From IMG/VR virus record IMGVR_UViG_3300035671_000001, positions 1 to 64,000 of that record: a stretch of 64,000 bases of DNA; one strand, given 5' to 3'. The translations under genes and the position numbers were made by a program. Numbering within the stretch: position 1 is the first letter of the stretch; each line of letters opens with the position of its first letter. Under the pieces are notes generated by a model. It made no database searches, was not told where the DNA came from, and saw only the letters and a program-made list of their open reading frames with translations. Shown in pieces: positions 22,859-30,552 of this stretch. This DNA comes from a virus.

Positions 22859-24780
22859 GGTTTGAGAGCACCATCGAAGTCGAGCGAGCCACACGGACAG
22901 AGAGCACCACGATCATGGAGCGAGCCACGGACCTAGAGAGCACCACATAGGCGGAGCGAGCCAGAACACTTGAGAGCATCACGCGTGAGGAGCGAGCCAG
23001 ACGAGACGAGAGCATCATCCTCGATGAGCGAGCCACTGCGGCTGACTGTACCTATAGGAACGAGCGAGCCATTCTACACGAGAGTACCAAGCGAGCCGAG
23101 CGTTTCAGCCATGTAGAACGACAGCATCAGAGCCGAAGAGCGAGCCATGGGAGATGAGAGCACCACGTTGACAAAGCAAGCCATGATCTTTGAGAGCACC
23201 AAGCGAGCCGAGCGTTAAGCCAAGGAGCAAGAGTGCACCACATTGTGCGAGCGAGCCAGAAAACGCGAGAGTACCAAGGCTAGAGAGCGAGCCAAACCGT
23301 AAGAGAGCACCACAAAAAGCGAGCGAGCCGAGGGAGCTGAGAGTACCATATATGAGGAGCGAGCCATAAAGCGCGAGAGCACCATCCTCGACGTGCGAGC
23401 CATGCTCACTGAGAGTACCAAAATGAGCGAGCGAGCCAGAGCCCAAGAGAGCACCATCTGCTCAGAGCGTAGCCAAATGAGCAGAGTCGTACCAACATAG
23501 GAGAGCGTAGCCAAGATCGACGAGCGTACCCTGTCGGAGGAGCGAGCCAAAGACGATGAGAGCACCATGGTGAATGAGCGTAGCCACAAGACAGGACAGC
23601 ATCATGCGATTTGAGCGAGCCACTTCCCAAGAGAGTACCAAGCGAGCCGTGCGAGCCATGGGTAGCGACAGCACCATATGAAGAGAGCGAGCCACCGTTG
23701 ATGAGAGCGCCATGCCAAGCGAGCGAGCCACAGAACTTGCGAGTACCATGTCGTAGGAGCGAGCCAGCGGTAACGAGAGTACCATGGCGACGGAGCGAGT
23801 CATCGCCGCAGAGAGCACCACACGAAGTAAGCGAGCCAATGCGCGTCGAGAGTACCAAATAAGATGAGCGAGCCATGCAGGACGAGAGCACCATCACGCC
23901 AGAGCGCAGCCACAGCCACAGAGAGCACCATCGCTTAAGAGCGAGCCTTACCAGACGAGAGTACCCTACGATCAGAGCGAGCCAAGTCACAGGAGAGCAC
24001 CAAGCAAGGAGAGCGAGCCAGGGCGAGAGAGAGCACCACTACGCGCGAGCGAGCCACGGCGATTGTGAGTACCACGAAAAATGAGCGAGCCTTGTAAGAG
24101 GAGTGCACCAAATCATATGAGCGAGCCTTCGGCCGGGTGAGTACCATTGAACATGAGCGAGCCGGAAAACGCGAGAGTACCAAAAAGCGTGAGCGAACCA
24201 ATGACGAAGAGAGTACCAAAAGGAATAAGTGAGCCAGGGTGTGAGAGAGTACCAAGCGGGCCGAGCGTAGCCATCGGCAGGGAGCGTGCCATATGATCAG
24301 AGCGCTAGCCACGTATGATGAGAGCACCAAGCGCAGTGAGCGAGCCAGTAGCCAAGGGAGCACCAAGTCGGCCGAGCGTTTCAGCCATGCTGATGGAGTT
24401 GCACCACATCAGACGAGCGAGCCTTCCCGCCGGAGAGTACCAAGCAAGCTGAGTGAGCCGTGAAGTCTGAGAGCACCATATCGGCGGAGCGAGCCACGCC
24501 GAACGACAGTACCAAACCCGCCGAGCGAGCCAACGCGATCGAGAGTACCAAGCTGACCGCGCGAGCCATCGACCGCGAGAGCACCATTGCGCATGAGCGA
24601 GCCACGTCGATCGAGAGGACCAAACCACAAGAGCGAGCCAACCAGCGCGAGAGCACCAGATCGCCGGAGCGAGCCATACCGTTTGAGAGCACCACAGAAG
24701 CTGAGCGAGCCTGCGCAGTAGAGAGCACCAACGCAAGAGAGTGAGCCACCCACGATGAGAGTACCACGCCCCGTGAGCGT
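22846..24780 (+). repeat. Main TIGR-like array (about 53 units)
   Basis: Starting with a degenerate A box that forms the end of the Tas-like gene (GAGCCA, then spacer TAGGGTTT containing its stop), boxes GAGAGCACCA (B) and GAGCGAGCCA (A) alternate with 8-bp spacers for 1.9 kb. Length divided by 36 gives about 53 units, i.e. about 106 spacers, nearly all different. B varies as GAGAGTACCA, GAGAGCATCA, GACAGCATCA and GTGAGTACCA. A varies mainly by insertions between GAGCG and GCCA (TA, CA, CTA, TTAA, TTTCA). Reported TIGR guides are 36 nt with two short spacers, which fits one full period. Long open frames on both strands here are by-products. Confidence 0.93.
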
Positions 24781-24850
24781 CCTCCGAGAATAGCGGGGAG
24801 AACGTAAGCAATCGGACTCGACTCTAACGGCCGAATCGTTTTCAAAGAGA

Positions 24851-24885
24851 AGGCCCGCTCGGGCGGCGAACCCCGGCGGGCCTTT
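24851..24885 (+). terminator. Intrinsic terminator after the array
   Basis: AGGCCCGC (24851-24858) pairs with GCGGGCCT (24876-24883), with a GGGCGGCGAACCCCG inner hairpin, and TTT follows. It is the first strong stop signal after the main array and would end an array transcript running in the Tas direction. Confidence 0.7.
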
Positions 24886-24992
24886 AACGCGAGCAACCTA
24901 TTATTCTAAGGCGGGTTGCTGCGCTCCTCGAACACCTGTGAGGCAGGTGCCGATGCACAATACCTACATTGCGATTCGGTTCCGCGCAAGAT

Positions 24993-25081
24993 TTTGTGCA
25001 CAGGGTTATGCCCTGTCCACAAAGTGTTGTGTCTGATTTGCGACATTAACGGGCTGCTAGCGAAAGCTGGTGGCCCTTTTT
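24993..25081 (+). ncRNA. Possible small RNA: hairpin plus terminator
   Basis: TTGTG-C-ACAGGG-TTATG-CCCTGT-C-CACAA (about 24994-25022) is a near-perfect long hairpin, and GGGC...GGCCCTTTTT (25051-25081) is an intrinsic terminator. No gene is visible. The pair could be the 3' part of a small RNA or of the array transcript leader/trailer. TCCACAAA loosely recalls a DnaA box, but this is weak. Confidence 0.4.
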
Positions 25082-25085
25082 GCGT

Positions 25086-25540
25086 TTGCTGGAGCCTCGA
25101 ACGTGCCGCACGTCGGTAGAGAGGCGGCCAGCGCCCGGACCATCTAGGGCGATCTGAGGGATGCTGAGGCCGGTCAACAGATGGGCGATGAGCCCTGAGC
25201 AATACGGTCGGAGGCGCCTGGACCCTAGAGTCGCCGGGAAGGAGGCCGGGAGGCGGTGGTCTGGTGTTCGAACGCCCACTGCCGCCTCCTCGGTCCACTG
25301 CCCTGTGAGGCGGTGCGGAGCCGGGTGTGAGCGCCCTCTCGGAGGGAGTGCTGGCCGCAGGGCGCCGATAGCAAAATCATGTGGCCATGGACCGTGGCGG
25401 AGTGACGACCGTCATAGGTGCCCGTAAGGGCGGGACAGTCGTCCCCAGCACCGGATGACTTCTCAGCTCATGGTAGCTGAGCCTCATCCGGGTGTTGGAG
25501 GACTCTAGAAGGATTCGTAGCCGAGCAGAAAGCTCTCTTA
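25086..25540 (+). ncRNA. Candidate large structured RNA
   Basis: No gene fits this stretch of about 450 bp. Several strong hairpins follow each other: GGAGGCGGTGG...CCACTGCCGCCTCC (25249-25289), GCGCCCT...AGGGCGC (25331-25364), GACGAC...GTCGTC enclosing GCCC-GTAA-GGGC (25404-25443) and CACCGGATGA...TCATCCGGGTG with an inner CAGCT/AGCTG stem (25449-25494). A GNRA-type tetraloop and long-range nesting suggest a folded RNA, perhaps the 5' leader of the helicase gene. The family is not recognised. Confidence 0.4.
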
Positions 25541-25561
25541 GAGAACACTCTCTCAAAGGAA

Positions 25562-27211
25562 ATGGATGGATTGATGAAGACACTCCGCACCGATCAGACT
25601 GAGGCGATCGAGAACCTACGCGGTGCCATGCGGGAGACGCGGCGAGTCGTGGTTTCAGGCCCGACGGGCATGGGCAAGACGGTGATCCTCGCCGACATCG
25701 TCAGCCGGGCGCGGGAGAAGGATAAGAAAACGCTAATCACGGTGCCGGCGATCTCGCTGGTCGATCAGACGGTGATTGCGCTAGCGGCGCAGGGCATCAT
25801 GGATGTTGGCGTGATCCAAGCTCAACACCCGATGACGGATTGGAGCAGGCCCGTCCAGGTGGCGTCCATTCAGACGCTGCAACACCGCTGGAAAGAACGG
25901 AAGATGCCGAGCGCTGATCTGGTGTTGGTGGACGAAGTGCATCGATGGTTCAAGATATTTCCCGAGTGGATGCTGAGCCCGGACTGGCTGAAGGTGCCGT
26001 TCATTGGCTTCTCCGCGACGCCGTGGACGAAAGGACTGGGCAGGCTTTACGAACAGATGATCACTGCCAACAACATCAAGGCGCTGATCGACGCCAAGGT
26101 GTTGGTGTCGTTCCGAACGTTCGCACCTGACATGCCCGATCTTACTGGCGTGCGATCGGCAATCGACACCACGGGCGTGACTGACTTCGTGGCTGCCGAT
26201 CTTGACGAGATCATGCGGCCGAAGAAGCTGGTGGCGAACATCGTCAAGACATGGCTAGAGCTGGCGCAGGATCGGCCGACAGTGTGTTTCTGCTGCTCAC
26301 GCGCACATGCTGATCAGCTCACCAAGGAGTTCAATGAGGCGACTGTAGGGGCGGCGTATCTTGATTGCGACACACCGCTGAGCGAGCGCAACGAAGTGCG
26401 ACGACGGATGCTTGCTGGCGATGTGCAGGTGGTTTGTAATGTTGATGTGATCGGGCTCGGTGTTGATTGGCCTGAGGTGAGCTGCATCGTGTATGCGCGG
26501 CCGACTATGAGCGATATCCGTTTTGTGCAGAACGTGGGACGCGGACTGCGTGCGGCGGGCGGTAAGGAAGACTTGCTGATCCTGGATCACTCAACGACGA
26601 CGGCTCGGCTCGGATTCGTTGACGAGATATACGGCTATCATCCGACGCTCGACGACGGCAAGACGAAGGTGCCAGTGCAGGCAGTGCTACTGCCGAAGGA
26701 ATGCCCAGCGTGTCATCTGATGAAACCGCCGCGCGTTGCGGTCTGTCCGCACTGTGGGCACAAGGTCGAGCAGCATGTCGAGGCGGTTGCGGTCGAGCGC
26801 GGCACGTTGCGTGAGATCAAGCCGGGTGAGGACATGGCGCTGTTGCGCAAGCAGTTGCCGGGCAAGGAGTACGTGTTCGGGCAGCTCGTCTGGTACGGGC
26901 GCAAGAAGGGCTACAATCAATGGTGGCCCAACATGAAGTTCAAGGACATCTACGGCGTGACGTTTCCTCGGTTGCAATACGAGGACAAGATCACCTCGCC
27001 ATGTCCGGAGTTGATGACTTATATTTTTGACTCGACGGAGAAGTGGAAGAGCAAACAGAATTACGCGCGACGCAAGGCGCAACGGAAGACGAACGGCAAT
27101 GGCCATGGCAACGGCCACGACAGCGGCGCGTTGAGCGAGCGTGAGCAGGCGATCATCGATCGGGCACGTGACACCTTGATGAAAGACGAGGACTGGGAGG
27201 AGATGCGCTGA
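25562..27211 (+). CDS. SF2 (DEAD/DEAH-type) helicase
   Basis: 549 residues. Walker A G-P-T-G-M-G-K-T (33-40), Walker B V-D-E-V-H (123-127), motif III S-A-T-P-W (151-155) and motif VI Q-N-V-G-R-G-L-R-A (near 325) define an ATP-dependent SF2 helicase of the phage UvsW/RadD-like kind. A zinc ribbon C-P-A-C...C-P-H-C follows near residue 380-400. It probably unwinds replication or recombination intermediates. ATG 25562 is close to AAAGG; ATG 25574 is an alternative start. It leads a long run of overlapping small genes. Confidence 0.85.
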   Translation: MDGLMKTLRTDQTEAIENLRGAMRETRRVVVSGPTGMGKTVILADIVSRAREKDKKTLITVPAISLVDQTVIALAAQGIMDVGVIQAQHPMTDWSRPVQVASIQTLQHRWKERKMPSADLVLVDEVHRWFKIFPEWMLSPDWLKVPFIGFSATPWTKGLGRLYEQMITANNIKALIDAKVLVSFRTFAPDMPDLTGVRSAIDTTGVTDFVAADLDEIMRPKKLVANIVKTWLELAQDRPTVCFCCSRAHADQLTKEFNEATVGAAYLDCDTPLSERNEVRRRMLAGDVQVVCNVDVIGLGVDWPEVSCIVYARPTMSDIRFVQNVGRGLRAAGGKEDLLILDHSTTTARLGFVDEIYGYHPTLDDGKTKVPVQAVLLPKECPACHLMKPPRVAVCPHCGHKVEQHVEAVAVERGTLREIKPGEDMALLRKQLPGKEYVFGQLVWYGRKKGYNQWWPNMKFKDIYGVTFPRLQYEDKITSPCPELMTYIFDSTEKWKSKQNYARRKAQRKTNGNGHGNGHDSGALSEREQAIIDRARDTLMKDEDWEEMR

Positions 27212-27402
27212 TGTCCCAAAAGAAGCTCACGTGCGACATCTGTGGGAAGCTCTATGAGACGCTTGGCAGCTATGGGAATCATACTGATGACGAATGGTGG
27301 ATGTGTCTGAAATGCTTTGGGAAGGCGGATGAGTTGGCCGCAAAGGAGGACAGGTGGCCTGATGCGCGCGACTTTAAGACGGTGAAGGAGGAGATGCGCT
27401 GA
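27211..27402 (+). CDS. Small zinc-ribbon protein
   Basis: 63 residues. C-D-I-C and C-L-K-C pairs separated by about 20 residues form a zinc ribbon. The ATG overlaps the helicase stop (TGATG) and its own stop overlaps the next start. Likely a small nucleic-acid- or protein-binding adaptor. Confidence 0.55.
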   Translation: MSQKKLTCDICGKLYETLGSYGNHTDDEWWMCLKCFGKADELAAKEDRWPDARDFKTVKEEMR

Positions 27403-27668
27403 TGATGGGTGACTTCGACATCAAATGGATTGATCGCAAGCACGAACCGCAGTGCGCGCCGAATCCGGCCTATCCTCTCGGCATTGACATCGATCTATCC
27501 CAAGGCGCGACGAAGGCGTGCAAGTCGGAGTTGCCCTATCCGGCGAAGCGGATCGGATTTTATATGGTCAAGTGCAATATCTGCGGTCTCACGACGGTGA
27601 TTACCACGGCTGGGCGGAGTGACGATCCGCGCAGCATTACCTTGGCTTGCGGGGAGAAGACGCAATGA
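27402..27668 (+). CDS. Small hypothetical protein
   Basis: 88 residues with two cysteines in V-K-C-N-I-C-G-L and one later Cys, possibly half a zinc site. It is coupled to both neighbours by overlapping start and stop codons. No family recognised. Confidence 0.5.
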   Translation: MMGDFDIKWIDRKHEPQCAPNPAYPLGIDIDLSQGATKACKSELPYPAKRIGFYMVKCNICGLTTVITTAGRSDDPRSITLACGEKTQ

Positions 27669-27859
27669 GTGACGAACCTGAATTTCATCTCGACTTCTCA
27701 GAGCAAGATCCTGAACTTCCCGAGGTTCATCCCGACGAGTGCCCGGATTGCAAAGTGCCTGCCGAGGTGGCCTACGGCATGGCGGGAGGCGGCATCGGCG
27801 CATATTCCTATTGTCCGCAATGCTACAAAATCCTCGCGAAGACACAGGACGAACAGTGA
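27665..27859 (+). CDS. Small acidic zinc-binding protein
   Basis: 64 residues from the ATG at 27665, which overlaps the preceding stop. An acidic N-terminus is followed by C-P-D-C and C-P-Q-C about 25 residues apart, a second zinc-ribbon-like protein in this run. Function unknown. Confidence 0.5.
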   Translation: MSDEPEFHLDFSEQDPELPEVHPDECPDCKVPAEVAYGMAGGGIGAYSYCPQCYKILAKTQDEQ

Positions 27860-28131
27860 TGGCAGAGCGATTAGGTGATGCACCAATTGAGCCGGCCTAC
27901 ATCAAACAGATGAAAGCCATAGCGAGCGTTATCGACGAGACGTTCAACGGAGGGGCGAAAGGCAAGGATCGCAAGACGGGGTTCGTGCTGATGGTGTTTC
28001 CGTTCAACGAAGTAACCGAAGGCGGCCGCGCCAACTACATCAGCAACGCTGATCGCAAGGACATCGTGGTGATGTTGAAGGAGCAGCTCAAGCGCTTCGA
28101 AGGCCAACCCGATGTGACGGGGCACGCATGA
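27859..28131 (+). CDS. Hypothetical protein
   Basis: 90 residues starting at the ATG overlapping the previous stop. The core has G-F-V-L-M-V-F-P-F-N-E and N-Y-I-S-N-A-D-R-K-D-I-V-V-M-L-K-E, a pattern common in small uncharacterised phage proteins. Its stop overlaps the next start. Confidence 0.55.
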   Translation: MAERLGDAPIEPAYIKQMKAIASVIDETFNGGAKGKDRKTGFVLMVFPFNEVTEGGRANYISNADRKDIVVMLKEQLKRFEGQPDVTGHA

Positions 28132-28301
28132 GCTTTACCGCTGAGGAGAAATACATCGAAGCCATGCGCGAGGTGAAGATGCGCAGGACGGTTTACGCGC
28201 GCACCGGCATTGATCCAAGCGAGGCCAAGCGCAGGATTGCGATAATGGAGGCCATCGCCGAAGATTATGAAAAGCTGGCGGAATCCGAGCGGCTGCTATG
28301 A
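28128..28301 (+). CDS. 57-residue hypothetical protein
   Basis: Begins M-S-F-T-A-E-E-K-Y-I-E-A-M-R-E-V-K and ends E-S-E-R-L-L. It is wholly helical and highly charged. Its start and stop both overlap neighbours (ATGA), so the chain of coupled genes supports it. No function assigned. Confidence 0.5.
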   Translation: MSFTAEEKYIEAMREVKMRRTVYARTGIDPSEAKRRIAIMEAIAEDYEKLAESERLL

Positions 28302-28576
28302 CTGTCCACACATTGAAATCGTGGCCCGAATTTTTTGAGCCTGTGTTGTCGGGCCAGAAGCAATTCGAGCTTCGGAAAAATGATCGCGACTTTCAAGTTG
28401 GTGATCATGTGGTGTTGCGCGAGTGGGAGCCGAATGGGGATCGCTACACCGGGCGCGAGATCAACAAGCGGGTGACGTATGTGCTGCGCGGCCTTGGCAG
28501 TGTCGGCACCATCGCGCCCTATAAGGGACTCTCGATGGGGTACGCCATCCTCGGGCTCGCGGATACTGACTGGTGA
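28298..28576 (+). CDS. DUF3850/ASCH-like RNA-binding protein
   Basis: 92 residues. H-T-L-K-S-W-P-E-F-F-E-P-V-L-S-G-Q-K-Q-F-E-L-R-K-N-D and F-Q-V-G-D-H-V-V-L-R-E-W are the hallmarks of the DUF3850 branch of the ASCH superfamily, a PUA-like fold that binds RNA or modified bases. Phage copies may affect translation or RNA modification, but no substrate is known. It overlaps the previous stop. Confidence 0.75.
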   Translation: MTVHTLKSWPEFFEPVLSGQKQFELRKNDRDFQVGDHVVLREWEPNGDRYTGREINKRVTYVLRGLGSVGTIAPYKGLSMGYAILGLADTDW

Positions 28577-28592
28577 AGTGTAGAGGTTGCTT

Positions 28593-28769
28593 ATGACAGC
28601 CGAAGAGTTGGGTACGCTGATTGCCACATTGCGGGCTGATGCCCAGAGTTTGCAACAGATCGAAAAGACGCTGGTTGAAATGAAGGATCAGATGCTCTGT
28701 GTGCATCTGAAGCTCAATGATTTAGCCACAGCCCTTGCAAGGGCCTTAGAGAAAAAGAAAAAGAAGTGA
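28593..28769 (+). CDS. Small helical protein
   Basis: 58 residues; AGAGG precedes the ATG. One long amphipathic helix (residues 20-55) ends in five lysines, suggesting a small coiled-coil protein. Its stop overlaps the following GTG start. No family recognised. Confidence 0.45.
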   Translation: MTAEELGTLIATLRADAQSLQQIEKTLVEMKDQMLCVHLKLNDLATALARALEKKKKK

Positions 28770-29029
28770 CGCCAGACAAGCTGCAGGCATTTCGGATCAA
28801 GCTCACCAACGAGCTGTGGAAGTCCTTTCCACGTGCCGATGCGGCGTCGATCTGGAAAGCTGCAAACGTGTTGCTGCCTTTGATCATGCGCGAGAGCTTC
28901 AATCTTGTGGACATGCCACACGAAGCCGACTGCGTCTGTTGGAATTGCGTCATGGCGTTGCATAGTGATGCAGCGCGGCGACTCGCCGAGTGGCGGACGG
29001 CGCAGGAGGCGGCCGATGAGCATGACTGA
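28766..29029 (+). CDS. Hypothetical protein, GTG start
   Basis: 87 residues. The start GTG overlaps the previous stop. It has a helical core and C-V-C-W-N-C, a compact cysteine cluster that may bind metal. The end overlaps the next gene by 14 bp. Confidence 0.45.
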   Translation: MTPDKLQAFRIKLTNELWKSFPRADAASIWKAANVLLPLIMRESFNLVDMPHEADCVCWNCVMALHSDAARRLAEWRTAQEAADEHD

Positions 29030-29333
29030 ATTGCAGCTCAAATTGTTTCGGATACCAGCCAGCAAGCGGATCAAGTTGACGCCCACGCAGCGTGAAGTGT
29101 TGGCGTGGGTGGAGTACAGCGGCGGCCGGTTCGCGGCATGGCCGCGCAGGTTTCAGGCGCGCACGCTGCGGGTGCTGATGCAGCATCGGCTCGTGCAATG
29201 CACAGGCCATTCGCCGGCGCGCTACGTGGTGACGCCGCTCGGGCGCGCAGTCCGAGGACGTCATGAGTCGGGCCGGCCGGGGGCAGCTCCGAAGATCACT
29301 AGCCAATTTTTGCCGGATACGGCGGAGGAGTAG
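29016..29333 (+). CDS. Winged-helix-like hypothetical protein
   Basis: 105 residues from the ATG at 29016 (29022 is possible). L-T-P-T-Q-R-E-V-L-A-W-V-E-Y and R-T-L-R-V-L-M-Q-H-R-L-V followed by Y-V-V-T-P-L-G form a winged helix pattern. It is the last gene of the helicase-led run and could be a regulator. Confidence 0.5.
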   Translation: MSMTELQLKLFRIPASKRIKLTPTQREVLAWVEYSGGRFAAWPRRFQARTLRVLMQHRLVQCTGHSPARYVVTPLGRAVRGRHESGRPGAAPKITSQFLPDTAEE

Positions 29334-29880
29334 GGAATTCGGCCTTCTGGCGGGGCTGGGGAGGCCACCGGTGAGGCGCAGCGGCGCCCCGCTAGTCCAG
29401 CCCCGAGCAGGCTCGAAAATGACGCCCACGGGCTCCCCACGGGCTCGCCAAAGCAGCGGAGTTAACCTGCCAAAATAATTAAAATGGCGTTGATATTGCT
29501 GGTGTTTTCGTTGCCAATTATTGCTTTCAAGCTTGATATTTAGGAAGCAGTTTCCTATACTACTTGGACTGCCCCATCGCATGCGGCCGCAAATGGCCCC
29601 CGAGACGGGCGGGAAAGGACCGGGAGCGGCCCTGTCGGCATCGATCGCCAGATCAGCCTTATTTCGAAATGCTCCCGCAGCCTGACGGCAGACTTCCAGG
29701 GGCCGTGTATCGCAGAATAACCCGAGGTGCGACGCGTCGCGCCCTGGTGGCTATCAGTCGATCAAGTTGCCGGCGAGTGCCCTTTGCGGCCGCTGTAGTT
29801 GGCCCTGATTTGATCGCGTGCTGCTGACGCGCTTGTGCCTCGGGACAAAAAACATCTGCGCACGACTCCAATAACGAAAT
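29334..29880 (+). promoter_or_regulatory. Non-coding gap with AT-rich promoter-like stretch
   Basis: No convincing gene in 29334-29880. The part from 29462 to 29562 is AT-rich in an otherwise GC-rich genome and includes the dyad AGGAAGCAGTTTCCT (29541-29555) followed by TATACT (29556-29561), which resembles a -10 element. This is a candidate promoter/operator for the AAA+/VWA module downstream. The remainder to 29880 shows only shadow reading frames. Confidence 0.4.
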
Positions 29881-29881
29881 T

Positions 29882-29984
29882 GCACCGCTTGCAAGGCGGT
29901 GCATTCCCAAGCGGCGGCTCGCTCCGCCGTTTCGGAATTCAGTGCACGTCGCTGCAACGGCGTTTCTCAAACCAACGGAGTCCC
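29882..29984 (+). promoter_or_regulatory. Intergenic two-hairpin cassette 1
   Basis: GCACCGC-TTGCAAG-GCGGTGC is a perfect hairpin (29882-29902). It is followed by GCGGCGG...CCGCCG, then CAGTG, then CG-CTGCAA-CG (about 29950-29962) and the ribosome-binding site GGAGTC. The order matches cassettes 2-7, which separate the genes up to 35.2 kb. Confidence 0.55.
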
Positions 29985-29988
29985 CATC

Positions 29989-30270
29989 ATGACTACTACC
30001 AATCTCACCACGACTATCGATCGGCTCGGCGTCATTCTAGCGCAAAAGGCCGAGTTGATAGCCGAAGAAAAGTTGCTCAAGGGCGTGCTCGTCGACAACG
30101 GCGCGGGCGCTTACGAGGGCGACTTCTACCGCGCCACCGTCAGCATCGCTGAGCGTGGCACGCTCGACATGAAAGCGGTACGCGAGAAGCTTACCGCGCA
30201 GTTCATTCGCGCCCACACCAACGTCACCGAAGTTACGACAGTGAAAGTCGTGGCTCGAAACGGAAAGTGA
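29989..30270 (+). CDS. Hypothetical protein of AAA+/VWA module
   Basis: 93 residues; GGAGTC lies 9 bp before the ATG. The sequence I-A-E-E-K-L-L-K-G-V-L-V, G-D-F-Y-R-A-T-V-S and V-T-T-V-K-V-V-A-R suggests a small alpha/beta protein, of a type common beside phage MoxR-like genes. Expression signals are shared with the downstream module. Confidence 0.5.
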   Translation: MTTTNLTTTIDRLGVILAQKAELIAEEKLLKGVLVDNGAGAYEGDFYRATVSIAERGTLDMKAVREKLTAQFIRAHTNVTEVTTVKVVARNGK

Positions 30271-30277
30271 ATGGGCC

Positions 30278-30457
30278 ATGTACTGCACAGTCGTTTGCGT
30301 GGGGCTCGTATGCTCTGCGCTCTGCTCCACTCCCGATCCGTTGACTCGGCAAATTCAAACCGAGCAATATCTACAGCGGTTCGGGCCGTGCTCGCTGGGT
30401 ACATGTCCGCCGTTCAATCCTGGCGATCACATCCGCACCAACCCTTATACGAAGTGA
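30278..30457 (+). CDS. Small cysteine-rich exported protein
   Basis: 59 residues (M-Y-C-T-V-V-C-V-G-L-V-C-S-A-L-C at the start) with a hydrophobic N-terminus that resembles a signal or lipoprotein peptide, then a soluble tail with C-S-L-G-T-C-P-P-F. It follows the 29989 gene by 7 bp. A different frame at 30271 is open over the same region but has shadow-like composition. May be a spanin-like or envelope lipoprotein; uncertain. Confidence 0.4.
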   Translation: MYCTVVCVGLVCSALCSTPDPLTRQIQTEQYLQRFGPCSLGTCPPFNPGDHIRTNPYTK

Positions 30458-30465
30458 ATGCCGTC

Positions 30466-30549
30466 GGGCCGCGCTTTCGAGCGCGGTCCCGCAGTGTTCA
30501 TCTCTGAATGCTCGCCGCTTGCAACGGTGTCCCTCTCTAACGGAGTCAC
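30466..30549 (+). promoter_or_regulatory. Intergenic two-hairpin cassette 2
   Basis: GGGCCGCGC-TTTCGA-GCGCGGTCCC hairpin (30466-30490), then CAGTGTTCAT (30492-30501), then CCG-CTTGCAA-CGG (30515-30527) and ribosome-binding site GGAGTCAC before the ATG at 30553. Same order as the other cassettes. Confidence 0.65.
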
Positions 30550-30552
30550 TCA

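Noticed and set aside
22846-24780. CRISPR array
   Set aside because: Conserved parts are only 10 bp, two different boxes alternate and spacers are 8 bp; CRISPR repeats are about 23-47 bp with spacers near 30 bp. No cas genes are present.
20618-24780. Diversity-generating retroelement
   Set aside because: No reverse transcriptase and no template/variable repeat pair with adenine-specific changes was seen.
23105-24896. Minus-strand proteins predicted across the main array
   Set aside because: They are frame by-products of the repeats, overlap each other in three frames and have no ribosome-binding sites.
25240-25300. tRNA gene (TTCGAAC-like T-loop)
   Set aside because: The TTCGAAC lies in the loop of one long hairpin; no anticodon arm, D-arm or acceptor stem of tRNA shape can be drawn.
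29564-29970. Genes on either strand in the 29.3-29.9 kb gap
   Set aside because: The open frames lack ribosome-binding sites and have Arg/Cys-rich, shadow-like composition.
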